A DNA stretch of 51,499 nucleotides from Rhodothermia bacterium. GTDB taxonomy: Bacteria > Bacteroidota > Rhodothermia > Rhodothermales > JAAAOL01. Positions 28,229-36,050 of the stretch are shown here, one piece after another. The stretch covers positions 1-51,499 of the forward strand of contig JAUIDY010000031.1 of assembly GCA_030428385.1 (NCBI GenBank). Reading direction: 5' to 3'. The translations under genes were made by a program, and so were the position numbers. The notes under the pieces were generated by a model. That model was not told the DNA's origin, ran no database searches, and saw only the letters and a program-made list of their open reading frames with translations. The stretch's first letter is position 1, and each line of letters opens with the position of its first letter.

Positions 28229-29329
28229 ATGCCGAACCAGTCTTCTTTGCTTTCTGAACGTCATTCCCCCCGTGCCGTGCTGGTAACGGGTGGAGCCGGG
28301 TTTATTGGCTCGAATTTTCTCCTGCGCATGGTGCCGCGCTACCCCGACGTGTCGTTTGTAAACCTCGACGCGCTGACGTACGCCGGCAACCCGATGAACC
28401 TAGAAGCGCTCGAATCCGCACCCAACTACACCTTCGTCCACGGCGACATCGCCGACGCCGCGTTGGTGCAGTCGCTGTTCGCAACGCACCGCTTCACCAC
28501 CGTGGTGCATTTCGCTGCCGAGAGCCACGTGGACCGCTCGATTATGGCCCCGCTGTCGTTTGTGCACACCAACACAGTCGGCACCGTCGTGTTGCTCGAA
28601 GCGGCGCGGCAGGCATGGCGGGGCGACGCCTCGTACACAGGCGACTATCGCTTTTTCCACGTGTCCACCGATGAGGTTTTTGGCTCGCTGGGCGACGATG
28701 GCTTGTTCGACGAAACCACGCCGTATGACCCGCGCTCGCCGTATTCCGCTTCCAAAGCCGCCAGCGACCATTTTGTGCGGGCGTATTATCACACGTACGG
28801 CCTGCCGATGGTGCTCTCGAACTGCTCCAACAACTACGGCCCGTATCAATTCCCCGAAAAGTTGATCCCGCTGGTTATTCAGAACGCCATCAACGGCGAG
28901 CCTGTGCCCGTTTACGGCGAAGGCACAAACGTACGCGACTGGCTGCATGTCCACGATCATTGCGACGCCATCGACCAGCTTTTGCGCTACGGACAGACCG
29001 GCGAAACGTACCTCATCAGCGGAGCCGCCGAACGCCGCAACATCGACCTCGTCCGCCTGCTGCTCGACCTGGTGGATGATGCGCTGGGCCGCCCCGCCCG
29101 AACCTCGCAGGCGCTGATCACCTTCGTAAAAGACCGACCGGGACACGACTTCCGTTACGCCATCGACGCGACGAAGCTGCGCGATGAACTGGGCTGGACG
29201 CCGACGTACGACCTCACCGAAGGACTCCGCGCCACCGTGCGCTGGTACCTCGATCACTCTGACTGGCTCGCCGCCGTCCGCGACGCCTCGTATCTCGAAT
29301 ACTACAAGCAGCAATACGTGCATCGTTAG
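28229..29329 (+). CDS. rfbB: dTDP-glucose 4,6-dehydratase
   Basis: A 366-residue short-chain-dehydrogenase-like enzyme that converts dTDP-glucose to dTDP-4-keto-6-deoxyglucose for rhamnose and related surface sugars. NAD binding: VTGGAGFIGSN. Catalytic motifs STDEVFGSL and YSASKAASDH (Tyr-x-x-x-Lys), plus the RDWLHVHDHCDA and DRPGHDFRYAID signatures of RmlB. Length is normal. I take the ATG at 28229, giving MPNQSSLLSERH before the Rossmann strand; an earlier start at 28139 adds basic, unconserved sequence. Downstream come an unknown gene, a nucleotidyltransferase and an RmlC-like gene. No rmlD is seen here. Confidence 0.94.
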   Translation: MPNQSSLLSERHSPRAVLVTGGAGFIGSNFLLRMVPRYPDVSFVNLDALTYAGNPMNLEALESAPNYTFVHGDIADAALVQSLFATHRFTTVVHFAAESHVDRSIMAPLSFVHTNTVGTVVLLEAARQAWRGDASYTGDYRFFHVSTDEVFGSLGDDGLFDETTPYDPRSPYSASKAASDHFVRAYYHTYGLPMVLSNCSNNYGPYQFPEKLIPLVIQNAINGEPVPVYGEGTNVRDWLHVHDHCDAIDQLLRYGQTGETYLISGAAERRNIDLVRLLLDLVDDALGRPARTSQALITFVKDRPGHDFRYAIDATKLRDELGWTPTYDLTEGLRATVRWYLDHSDWLAAVRDASYLEYYKQQYVHR

Positions 29330-29350
29330 CGATAGTAAGAAACAGACGCT

Positions 29351-29815
29351 GTGCCGTTTTCTCCTCATCAAAAACGCCCTGTGCGCTTCCATGAACAATG
29401 GAACCTTGGGGATTGGCGTGTTAAGCTGTATGGCATTTCTGAAACCAACGACGTTCCTGATGAGGCCTGTCGGGCAGAGGCCCGAGCCCTTGCCGAGACC
29501 ACCTTACCGAAGCCAGCCCTCACCGCCACCCGGTATGGCGTGGCCTTCGTGACCGTGCATCAGGCCCAGATGTTCAACCAGATCATTGTGGATTGGTGGG
29601 AGCGAGAGAATGAATTACGGCACCGTGTTTTTAAAGCCAACCCGGAAACGCCGTATCAATTTGAGGAAATCACCGCCACCGGCGAAGCATTTTGTGTGTG
29701 GGAGCTTCGGGTATTGGCCTTCGAGCGAGCGGCATGGCTGCAACACGTGCTACGTGCCGATCATCTGGGTGATCTGGAGAGCTACCTGAACGCCGTGTTG
29801 AATGAAGATTGTTGA
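29351..29815 (+). CDS. Conserved-looking protein of unknown function within the sugar-nucleotide genes
   Basis: A 154-residue soluble protein starting at GTG. I do not recognise a family. Visible features are WNLGDWRVKLYGI near the start, TRYGVAFVTVHQAQMFNQIIVDWWERENELRHRVFKA in the middle and CVWELRVLAFERAAWLQHVL near the end, with many Trp, His, Glu and Arg residues. There is no signal or membrane helix. It sits 21 nt after rfbB and 112 nt before the nucleotidyltransferase gene, same strand. Base composition and codon use look like the neighbours. Whether it works on sugar nucleotides is inference from position only. Confidence 0.65.
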   Translation: MPFSPHQKRPVRFHEQWNLGDWRVKLYGISETNDVPDEACRAEARALAETTLPKPALTATRYGVAFVTVHQAQMFNQIIVDWWERENELRHRVFKANPETPYQFEEITATGEAFCVWELRVLAFERAAWLQHVLRADHLGDLESYLNAVLNEDC

Positions 29816-29927
29816 TGCCGAGCCCGCTTGTTGCATTTGAGATCTGCCTTTGATTTCACGAAGACCCCACCAGTGACAACACGGTACGCCCTATCTTCGG
29901 TTTTCTGTTTGACGAGCCATAACCCCT

Positions 29928-30689
29928 GTGACTGATCAACTCAAAGGCGTGGTGCTTGCGGGCGGGACGGGCAGCCGCCTCTACCCGCTCACCAAGGTGA
30001 CCAACAAACACCTGCTGCCCGTGGGCCATTATCCCATGATCTACCATCCGTTGATGCGGATGCGGCGGGCGGGGATTCAAGAAGTCGCCATCGTCACCAG
30101 CCCCGAGCACATGGGCGACGTGGTGAACCTGCTCGGCAGCGGGCGCGGGCTGGGCCTCGACCTGACGTACCGGGTGCAGGACGAACCGGGCGGCATCGCG
30201 CAGGCCATTGGCCTCTGCGAAAACTTCGTGGGCACCGACCCTTTTCTCGTCATTCTTGGCGATAACGTCCTCGCCGACGACCTCACGGACGAAGTCGCCG
30301 CGTACCAGAGACAGCTTGCCGAACAAGGCGGTGGGGCAAGGGTGCTGCTTAAAAAAGTCCACGACCCCGAACGCTACGGCGTCCCCCGTTTCGAGGACGG
30401 CAAGATCGTCGAGATTATCGAGAAACCGACGGATCCGCCGAGCAGCTACTCCGTGACAGGTATCTATTTCTACGACGCCTCAGTGTTCGACATCATCCGC
30501 GGCCTCGCGCCGAGCCGACGCGGTGAGTTTGAGATCAGCGATGTGAGCACCGCCTACGTGCAGCGCGGGCACCTGAGCCACGGCATCCTCGACGGCTGGT
30601 GGGGCGATGCGGGCACGATGGAAGGCTGGCACGAAGCCAACGAACTCGCCCGCTCCTTGACCTACGAAGAACTGGAAACCGACGCATGA
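29928..30689 (+). CDS. rfbA: Glucose-1-phosphate thymidylyltransferase-type sugar nucleotidyltransferase
   Basis: A 253-residue NTP_transferase starting at GTG. The signature VVLAGGTGSRLYPLTKVTNKHLLPV is the RmlA fingerprint, followed by YPMIYHPL, GGIAQAIGL, ILGDNVL, EIIEKP and SVTGIYFYDASVF. It activates sugar-1-phosphate with dTTP, the first step before rfbB. It is somewhat shorter than E. coli RmlA (about 290), lacking the extra C-terminal helices; short forms of this size are common in archaea and Bacteroidota. Its stop overlaps the next gene by 4 nt (ATGA), so the two are translationally coupled. Confidence 0.88.
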   Translation: MTDQLKGVVLAGGTGSRLYPLTKVTNKHLLPVGHYPMIYHPLMRMRRAGIQEVAIVTSPEHMGDVVNLLGSGRGLGLDLTYRVQDEPGGIAQAIGLCENFVGTDPFLVILGDNVLADDLTDEVAAYQRQLAEQGGGARVLLKKVHDPERYGVPRFEDGKIVEIIEKPTDPPSSYSVTGIYFYDASVFDIIRGLAPSRRGEFEISDVSTAYVQRGHLSHGILDGWWGDAGTMEGWHEANELARSLTYEELETDA

Positions 30690-31159
30690 CCTGGAACGAC
30701 GGCCCCATCGACGGCTGTGTGGTGCAACCGCTGACCCGTTTCTCCGACCCGCGCGGTTGGCTGGCTGAATTTTTCCGCCACGACGATCTCCCGCCCGATC
30801 TGCATCCGGCGATGGGCTATGTGTCGCTGACGCATCCGGGCGTGGCACGCGGCCCCCATGAGCATGTGGACCAGACCGACCTTTTTGTCTTCACCCACGG
30901 CGCGATGCGGCTCTACCTGTGGGATGCCCGTGCCCACTCCCCCACGCATGGCAACCGCCTCGTCGCCGACGTGGGCGCGGCCAACCCGTCGCTGGCGATT
31001 ATTCCGCCTGGCGTCGTTCACGCTTACCGCAACCTCGGCGACACCGACGCGCTGATTGTAAACTGCCCCAACCGGCTCTACGCAGGAGAGGGCAAACAGG
31101 AACCCGTGGACGAAATCCGCCACGAAGACCTCGACGATTCGCCTTTTCTGCTGGATTAA
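30686..31159 (+). CDS. dTDP-4-dehydrorhamnose 3,5-epimerase-like cupin
   Basis: A 157-residue RmlC-like protein. It has DPRGWLAEFFR, the substrate strand GVARGPHEHVDQTDLFV and IPPGVVHAYRN with PNRLYAGEGKQEPVDEI. True RmlC enzymes (about 180 residues) use a His-Asp dyad and a Tyr; the RGPHEH here adds a second His, closer to a metal-cupin HxH, and the protein is short. It may be an epimerase, a 3,4-ketoisomerase or a nonenzymatic relative. The start overlaps the rfbA stop by 4 nt. It ends 12 nt before the HAD gene. Confidence 0.78.
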   Translation: MTWNDGPIDGCVVQPLTRFSDPRGWLAEFFRHDDLPPDLHPAMGYVSLTHPGVARGPHEHVDQTDLFVFTHGAMRLYLWDARAHSPTHGNRLVADVGAANPSLAIIPPGVVHAYRNLGDTDALIVNCPNRLYAGEGKQEPVDEIRHEDLDDSPFLLD

Positions 31160-31171
31160 TACCTGTCTCCA

Positions 31172-31870
31172 ATGGCTCGCCCCAAACTGCTACTTTTTGA
31201 TATCGACGGAACGATGCTCCGCACCACGGGCGTAGGCCGCCGCACCATCGAGCAGGTGCTCTCCGACCTGTGCGAACGCCCCATCAACACCAATCCCGTC
31301 CTGTTCTCCGGCAAAACCGACCCGCAGATCCTGCGCGATGTCATGCAGGAAAACGGGGTACCCAAAGAAGACGTCGAAGCCATTCTTCCTACGGCCATGG
31401 CCGCCTACGTCGAAGCCGCCCTCCCCTTTCTTATCCCCGAAAACATCATCCGGTTTGCGGGTGTGCCCGAACTCCTCGACCTGCTGGCCCCCCGCCCTGG
31501 ACTTCACCTTGGCGTGCTGACGGGTAACCTCGAACCTACCGCCTACGGAAAACTAGAAGCGGCCGCCATCGATCATTTTTTTCCGTTCGGCTCGTTTGGC
31601 AGCGACTCCGCCAACCGCAACGACCTGCTCCCTATCGCCCTGGAACGCGCCCGCGCCCACACGCAGCAATCGTTCGAGATGCAAGATGTTATCCTCATCG
31701 GCGACACCGAGCATGATGTGCGCTGCGCCCGCGCCCATGGGGCCACCATCGCCTGCGTGTGTACGGGCCACTTCGACCGCCCCACCCTCGCGGCACTGGA
31801 GCCGGACGTTCTGCTCGATGACCTGCGCGACGCCGCGCTGTTCATGCGGGATGTGCTTGGTGAAGCCTGA
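31172..31870 (+). CDS. HAD-superfamily phosphatase, phosphoglycolate-phosphatase-like
   Basis: A 232-residue hydrolase. Motif I FDIDGTML supplies the nucleophile Asp10 and acid/base Asp12; motif II GVLTGN, motif III in the SANRNDLLPIALER region and motif IV IGDTEHDVRCARA are present with a helical cap between. The subfamily is Gph-like, but the substrate is not assignable; phosphoglycolate, sugar phosphate or nucleotide are possible. It follows the RmlC-like gene by 12 nt and could be cotranscribed with the sugar genes. It is convergent with the fructosamine-kinase-like gene, 2 nt away. Confidence 0.85.
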   Translation: MARPKLLLFDIDGTMLRTTGVGRRTIEQVLSDLCERPINTNPVLFSGKTDPQILRDVMQENGVPKEDVEAILPTAMAAYVEAALPFLIPENIIRFAGVPELLDLLAPRPGLHLGVLTGNLEPTAYGKLEAAAIDHFFPFGSFGSDSANRNDLLPIALERARAHTQQSFEMQDVILIGDTEHDVRCARAHGATIACVCTGHFDRPTLAALEPDVLLDDLRDAALFMRDVLGEA

Positions 31871-31872
31871 GA

Positions 31873-32739
31873 CTACGACCCAAAACGCTTTAACAGTCGC
31901 GCCACGGAACCCGCGTAGCCGCTGCCAAACAGGTTCAGGTGGTTGATGAGATGGTACAGGTTATAGACCTCGCGGCGGGTGTCATATCCCGGTTCCAGCG
32001 GCCACGCTTCTCGGTACGCCGTATAAAAACGCGCGTCGAAGCCGCCAAACAGTTCCGTCATGGCAAGGTCCGTCTCGCGATGCCCGTAGTACACAGCGGG
32101 ATCAATGAGGGCCGGACCTGACGTGGTTGCCAAATGGTTGCCGCCCCACAAATCGCCGTGTAGCAACGAACGCGGCGGGCTTACGGGCAGCAGTTCGGGC
32201 AGACGTTGGTACAACCGCACCCGCAACGCATTCCATCGTGTGTCCCACCGCCCCTGCTGTTGCGCAAGCTTTACCTGCGGCTCTAGGCGCTGATCCCGGA
32301 AAAAGTAGACCCAATCGGGTCTGCATGCATTCGATTGTGGCGTTTGGCCAATAAAGTTATCTGCCTCGAATCCATACGCCGTGCCCTCGGTCTGGTGGAG
32401 TTCGGCAAGTCCCCGCCCCAGTTTTTCCCATAACGCAGGGGTGGGGCGCGTTTGCTCTAGCCATTCCAACAGCAGAAATCCCGTGGCGGCCTCGCTTTTG
32501 CAGGCAACAACTTTTGGGATAACCAGCGGGCTTCCTGCTTCGCGTAAGGTTTGCAGTCCCATTGCCTCTGCCGCGAAGGTTTGCACCACGTCACCGGCTC
32601 CAAACTTCAGAAAATAGGCCGTCCCGCCCGCTGTAATCCGTGCGGCTTCGGCGATACATCCACCTCCCACCGCCTCCACCCTCGAAACAGGGCCAACCAC
32701 CTCATGAACCGCGTCGGTTAAATAGTCGGGCAACGTCAT
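31873..32739 (-). CDS. Fructosamine kinase family protein
   Basis: A 288-residue protein of the fructosamine-3-kinase/aminoglycoside-phosphotransferase fold. The family marks are YFLKFGAGDV (ATP Lys), EAMGLQTLREAG, LLLEWLE, the catalytic loop LLHGDLWGGNHL and DPAVYYGHRETDLAMTELFGG. Such enzymes phosphorylate ketoamine adducts so that glycation comes off proteins. Its start codon overlaps the stop of the low-MW phosphatase gene (ATGA), so the two are coupled; a kinase paired with a phosphatase is a known FN3K neighbourhood. Confidence 0.9.
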   Translation of the reverse strand: MTLPDYLTDAVHEVVGPVSRVEAVGGGCIAEAARITAGGTAYFLKFGAGDVVQTFAAEAMGLQTLREAGSPLVIPKVVACKSEAATGFLLLEWLEQTRPTPALWEKLGRGLAELHQTEGTAYGFEADNFIGQTPQSNACRPDWVYFFRDQRLEPQVKLAQQQGRWDTRWNALRVRLYQRLPELLPVSPPRSLLHGDLWGGNHLATTSGPALIDPAVYYGHRETDLAMTELFGGFDARFYTAYREAWPLEPGYDTRREVYNLYHLINHLNLFGSGYAGSVARLLKRFGS

Positions 32740-33260
32740 GCGGCGTGCTCGTGCTGCAGCCCATGTTTTTTGATGAGATGGGCGAGAAAACGCCGCGCCG
32801 TGCGATCCACGATGGTGTAGACTTCTTCAAAGCCTTCCGTGCCGCGTCCGTAGTACGGATCGGGCACTTCGAGGTCATCGGGCGTGGGGTCGAATGACCG
32901 AAAGAGGTGCACCTTCGAGAGCGTGGCATCGCGGTCGTCAAGCCGCCGCGTGGTGTCGTAGTTGCGCCGGTCCATCGCCAGGATATAGTCGAAATATTCG
33001 AGATCGTCGGCCTCAATCTGCCGCCCCCGCTGGTGGTCGATGGACACCCCGTGACGCTGCGCCGTTGCCCGCATGCGTTTGTCGGGGGGCTCGCCCACAT
33101 GCCAGCGGCCCGTGCCCGACGAGTCAATCTCGATACGATGCGACAAACCCGCTTCGTGAACCAACTGACGAAATACGCCTTCGGCGAGGGGGCTGCGGCA
33201 AATGTTTCCCAGACAGACAAACATCACCCGGATGGGACGGGGCGTTTTTCCTTCGGACAT
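32736..33260 (-). CDS. Low-molecular-weight protein tyrosine phosphatase
   Basis: A 174-residue phosphatase. The P-loop is VCLGNICRSPLAEG, giving CX5R with nucleophile Cys16 and Arg22; the catalytic acid loop VPDPYYGRGTEGFEEVYTIV is intact. It is longer at the N-terminus than the minimal LMW-PTP by some ten residues. It is coupled to the FN3K-like gene by a 4-nt overlap and divergent from xseA. The substrate could be a phosphotyrosine in capsule regulation, or the phospho-ketoamine product of its neighbour; the latter is inferred from gene pairing. Confidence 0.9.
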   Translation of the reverse strand: MSEGKTPRPIRVMFVCLGNICRSPLAEGVFRQLVHEAGLSHRIEIDSSGTGRWHVGEPPDKRMRATAQRHGVSIDHQRGRQIEADDLEYFDYILAMDRRNYDTTRRLDDRDATLSKVHLFRSFDPTPDDLEVPDPYYGRGTEGFEEVYTIVDRTARRFLAHLIKKHGLQHEHAA

Positions 33261-33305
33261 GCGCTCCTTGTAATATGAACCGTGGTCTTGACGAGGCGCG
33301 TTTCA

Positions 33306-33313
33306 TACCTTTG
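33306..33313 (+). promoter_or_regulatory. Possible TAnnTTTG element before xseA
   Basis: TACCTTTG at 33306-33313, about 41 nt before the xseA ATG. A TTG lies at 33288-33290, but its 15-nt spacing is short, so only the -7 element is convincing. Confidence 0.4.
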
Positions 33314-33354
33314 GGCGTCCCTTTGGTTCAGGTCTTCCTTTCGCTTTCGTCTCC

Positions 33355-34587
33355 ATGGCTCCCCACGTCGATTTGTTTTCCGATGACAGCCCCGGCACCT
33401 TCACGGTGAGCGACATCGTGCGCGATGTAAAAACCACCTTGGAGGCTGGGTTTGAAGATGTATGGATCGAAGGCGAGCTTTCCAACTTCCGTAAATACCG
33501 TTCGGGGCACTGCTACTTTACCCTCAAGGATGACGCCGCCCAGCTCAGAGGCGTGCTGTTCCAGGGCTACGCCCGCTATCTGTTCTTCACGCCCGAGGAT
33601 GGCATGCTGGTGCGCGTGCATGGCACCGTGACGGTATACGAACAGCGCGGCGAGATGCAGGTGGTGGCCCGCTCCATGCGGCTGGCTGGCGAAGGCGCGC
33701 TCCAAAAAGCCTTTAACGCCTTAAAAGCCCGTCTCGAAGCAGAAGGCCTTTTCGCTGCTACACATAAAAAGCGACTTCCCTCCTTTCCCGAAACCGTCGG
33801 CGTTGTTACCTCGGGCGATGGCGCTGCCCTGCACGACATCCTGACTGTCCTCCGCCGCCGGTTTCCGCAGGTGCGGGTTCTGGTGTGCCCGGTGCGTGTG
33901 CAAGGGGCCGAAGCTCCAGATGAAATCGTCGACGCCATTGAGGCGTTTAATGCCTTACCACCCGGCGACCCCTATCGGCCCGATGTCTTGATTGTCGGGC
34001 GCGGGGGCGGGTCGGCAGAAGACCTGTGGGCGTTTAACGAAGAACGCGTCGCCCGCGCCATCTACGAGGCCGACATCCCCATCGTGAGCGCCGTGGGCCA
34101 TGAAACGGATGTGTCGATTTCCGACTATGTGGCCGATGTACGCGCCGCCACGCCCAGTATGGCCGCCGAGGTTGTCACGCCCGACCGTCGCGATGTGGCG
34201 GCCTTGGTGCGGGGCTATTATGCCTACCTGCGCGATAACGTCGAACAACAGATCCAGACCCACCGCCAGCAAATCCAAGCCCTCACCCAATCGCAGCGGT
34301 TTCACCGCCCGGTAGATCGGCTGCGGCAATACACGCAGCGCGTGGATGGGCTGGTGGAACGGCTGCACCGGGCTCCGGCTCACCGCCTGTTGCTTCAGCG
34401 CCAGCGTCTGGAGGCCTTGCAGCAGCAACTGGTTCTGCTGAATCCCTCACGCCCCCTCCATCAAGGCTATGCCCGGGTGGAAAAAGACGAGCAACGGATT
34501 CAGGACGCCGCGGTCTTATCTCCGGGCGATGTGGTGGTTTTGCGCTTCCACGACGGCACCCGAACCGCACGAATCATGGAGGAATGA
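33355..34587 (+). CDS. xseA: Exodeoxyribonuclease VII large subunit
   Basis: A 410-residue nuclease subunit that with XseB degrades single-stranded DNA. An N-terminal OB-fold (FTVSDIVRDVKTTLEAGFEDVWIEGELSNF, YFTLKDDAAQLRGVLF) is followed by the catalytic region with GVVTSGDGAALHDIL, LIVGRGGGSAEDLWAFNEE and VSAVGHETDVSISDYVADVRAATPSMAAE. The C-terminal helical part is Gln-rich. Length matches the family. The usual small subunit gene xseB does not follow here and is not visible in the window, so it must be elsewhere. The 168 nt downstream to the next gene hold no clear gene. Confidence 0.95.
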   Translation: MAPHVDLFSDDSPGTFTVSDIVRDVKTTLEAGFEDVWIEGELSNFRKYRSGHCYFTLKDDAAQLRGVLFQGYARYLFFTPEDGMLVRVHGTVTVYEQRGEMQVVARSMRLAGEGALQKAFNALKARLEAEGLFAATHKKRLPSFPETVGVVTSGDGAALHDILTVLRRRFPQVRVLVCPVRVQGAEAPDEIVDAIEAFNALPPGDPYRPDVLIVGRGGGSAEDLWAFNEERVARAIYEADIPIVSAVGHETDVSISDYVADVRAATPSMAAEVVTPDRRDVAALVRGYYAYLRDNVEQQIQTHRQQIQALTQSQRFHRPVDRLRQYTQRVDGLVERLHRAPAHRLLLQRQRLEALQQQLVLLNPSRPLHQGYARVEKDEQRIQDAAVLSPGDVVVLRFHDGTRTARIMEE

Positions 34588-34755
34588 TCTGGAACGTTTC
34601 TTGAAGGCTACCGCTGTAGGGATCACGGTTGTTCACCGAGCGTAGTGCAACCCGCTGCCCTTCTTTACCGTTCTTCATCGGTAATCAGTTTTTCACTATC
34701 CTTAAGCGATAGATTTCGTAGACTCCGTCACGTTTCGTCTTCTTTTCGCCTGCTT

Positions 34756-35835
34756 ATGGCCGCAACTACCCAAGAGGTTACCCTCGAGCTTTCGCCTTCT
34801 TCGCGCCGGGACGTCATTGACCTTTCCGATCATGTGAGTGAAGAGGCCAACGATCAGCTTGCGCCCTATCGCAAGGCGCTGTATTGTTCATATCATACGA
34901 CTGCGGGATTCCTGGAGCAAAGCCTCTGCTCCCGGCTCAACCACAACCAGGAGTCCGTCCAGGCCTTCATCGACACGGCCCAGACGCTTTTTCCCGAAGG
35001 TGGCCCTTACCGCCACGACCAAATGCACCTTCGCACCGAACTGTCGGAGGAGCAGCGCAAGGTGGAACCGCAGAACGCCGATTCGCACCTCACGTTTATC
35101 GGGCTGGGGTTGGAAAACTGCGTGACGTATGACAATGTGCCAGGGCGTCCGGTGTATTTCATCGACCTCGACGGCGTCAATGGGCGGGACAACCACCAAC
35201 CGCGCCAGCGTAAGGCCACCATCGTAGGCTATGACAAAGACACCGTCGTGGCTGAGCTTCAGATCGACGTGCCGGTTTCGTCGCACCGCGTGGACTCGGT
35301 GAACCTGAAAGACCCGCGCTTCGGCTATTATCCGTGGCTGAACGAACTCCTCGCGCAATACGAAGTGGGCAAGGGCCGCATCGACCTGAGCCTGATGCCG
35401 GGTGAGAAGCACGCGGGGCTGACCGTGAACGAGTACGAAACGCTGCTGATGAAGCACGACCTCATGGAGGTCCTGCGCAATCCGATGCGGTTTATGGCCG
35501 AAAAAGGCCGCAACATGCTCCGCGACCCCGGTGCCATCCGCGACAAGGCGAAAAACTACGCCAAGTACGATCTCGTGCACTTCGTCAACCAGGTCATCGA
35601 CGCGCTGCATCTCAACGAATCCATCGCCGAACGCCTCATCGACAAGTTTATGGCCGTGACGGCCTCGCGACGGCTGCGCATGAAACGGGGCGTCAGCCTG
35701 CTGGTGAACAACACCGACGAATACGGGCGCGGCTCCATCGTGGAAGGTATGTACCAGAGCCCCATCCTCGTGCAGTGGGACAAGTCTGAATCGCAGACCC
35801 GCAAGGTGAACGTGCGCCTCGTGCGGTTTGAGTAG
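34756..35835 (+). CDS. Protein with N-terminal YjbQ-like (UPF0047) domain and a large unknown C-terminal part
   Basis: A 359-residue protein. Residues about 10-165 resemble YjbQ/UPF0047: YCSYHTTAGFLEQSL matches the HTTA loop, and SHLTFIGLGLENCVTYDNVPGRPVYFIDLDGVNGR matches the second conserved block. YjbQ proteins are normally about 130-140 residues. The remaining two hundred residues (from QPRQRKATIVGYDKDTVVAELQIDV on) have no family I recognise but look compact and charged, with YGRGSIVEGMYQSP near the end. The ATG at 34756 is the first with family-like sequence; an earlier ATG at 34645 is rejected. It is flanked by xseA upstream and the convergent EF-G paralogue. Any role in thiamine metabolism is a guess from the family name. 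Confidence 0.55.
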   Translation: MAATTQEVTLELSPSSRRDVIDLSDHVSEEANDQLAPYRKALYCSYHTTAGFLEQSLCSRLNHNQESVQAFIDTAQTLFPEGGPYRHDQMHLRTELSEEQRKVEPQNADSHLTFIGLGLENCVTYDNVPGRPVYFIDLDGVNGRDNHQPRQRKATIVGYDKDTVVAELQIDVPVSSHRVDSVNLKDPRFGYYPWLNELLAQYEVGKGRIDLSLMPGEKHAGLTVNEYETLLMKHDLMEVLRNPMRFMAEKGRNMLRDPGAIRDKAKNYAKYDLVHFVNQVIDALHLNESIAERLIDKFMAVTASRRLRMKRGVSLLVNNTDEYGRGSIVEGMYQSPILVQWDKSESQTRKVNVRLVRFE

Positions 35836-36050
35836 GCGTTTGGGTAAGCAGATCTTTCAGGTCAGCAGGTCGCAGGTCTTTTTTGGCCTGCGCTTCTCAA
35901 CAGGCTGACACATCTTCCCAGCGTGTGTCCTCATTGATTCGTCGTTTCTTCGGTTCGGCACACAAAACACAACCGGCAGCGACACCAAAGCATGCCGCTG
36001 CCGATTGAATAACTTCTCTCTCTCCCCACTTCCCTCGAACCTCTTCCCTC
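35836..36050. other. Convergent intergenic region with the AGGTC repeat
   Basis: No gene. It contains tcaggtcagcaggtcg at 35857-35872, identical over 16 nt to 3111-3126, and a pyrimidine-rich run at 36014-36050 next to the EF-G stop codon. No clear terminator is visible for either converging gene. Confidence 0.45.
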
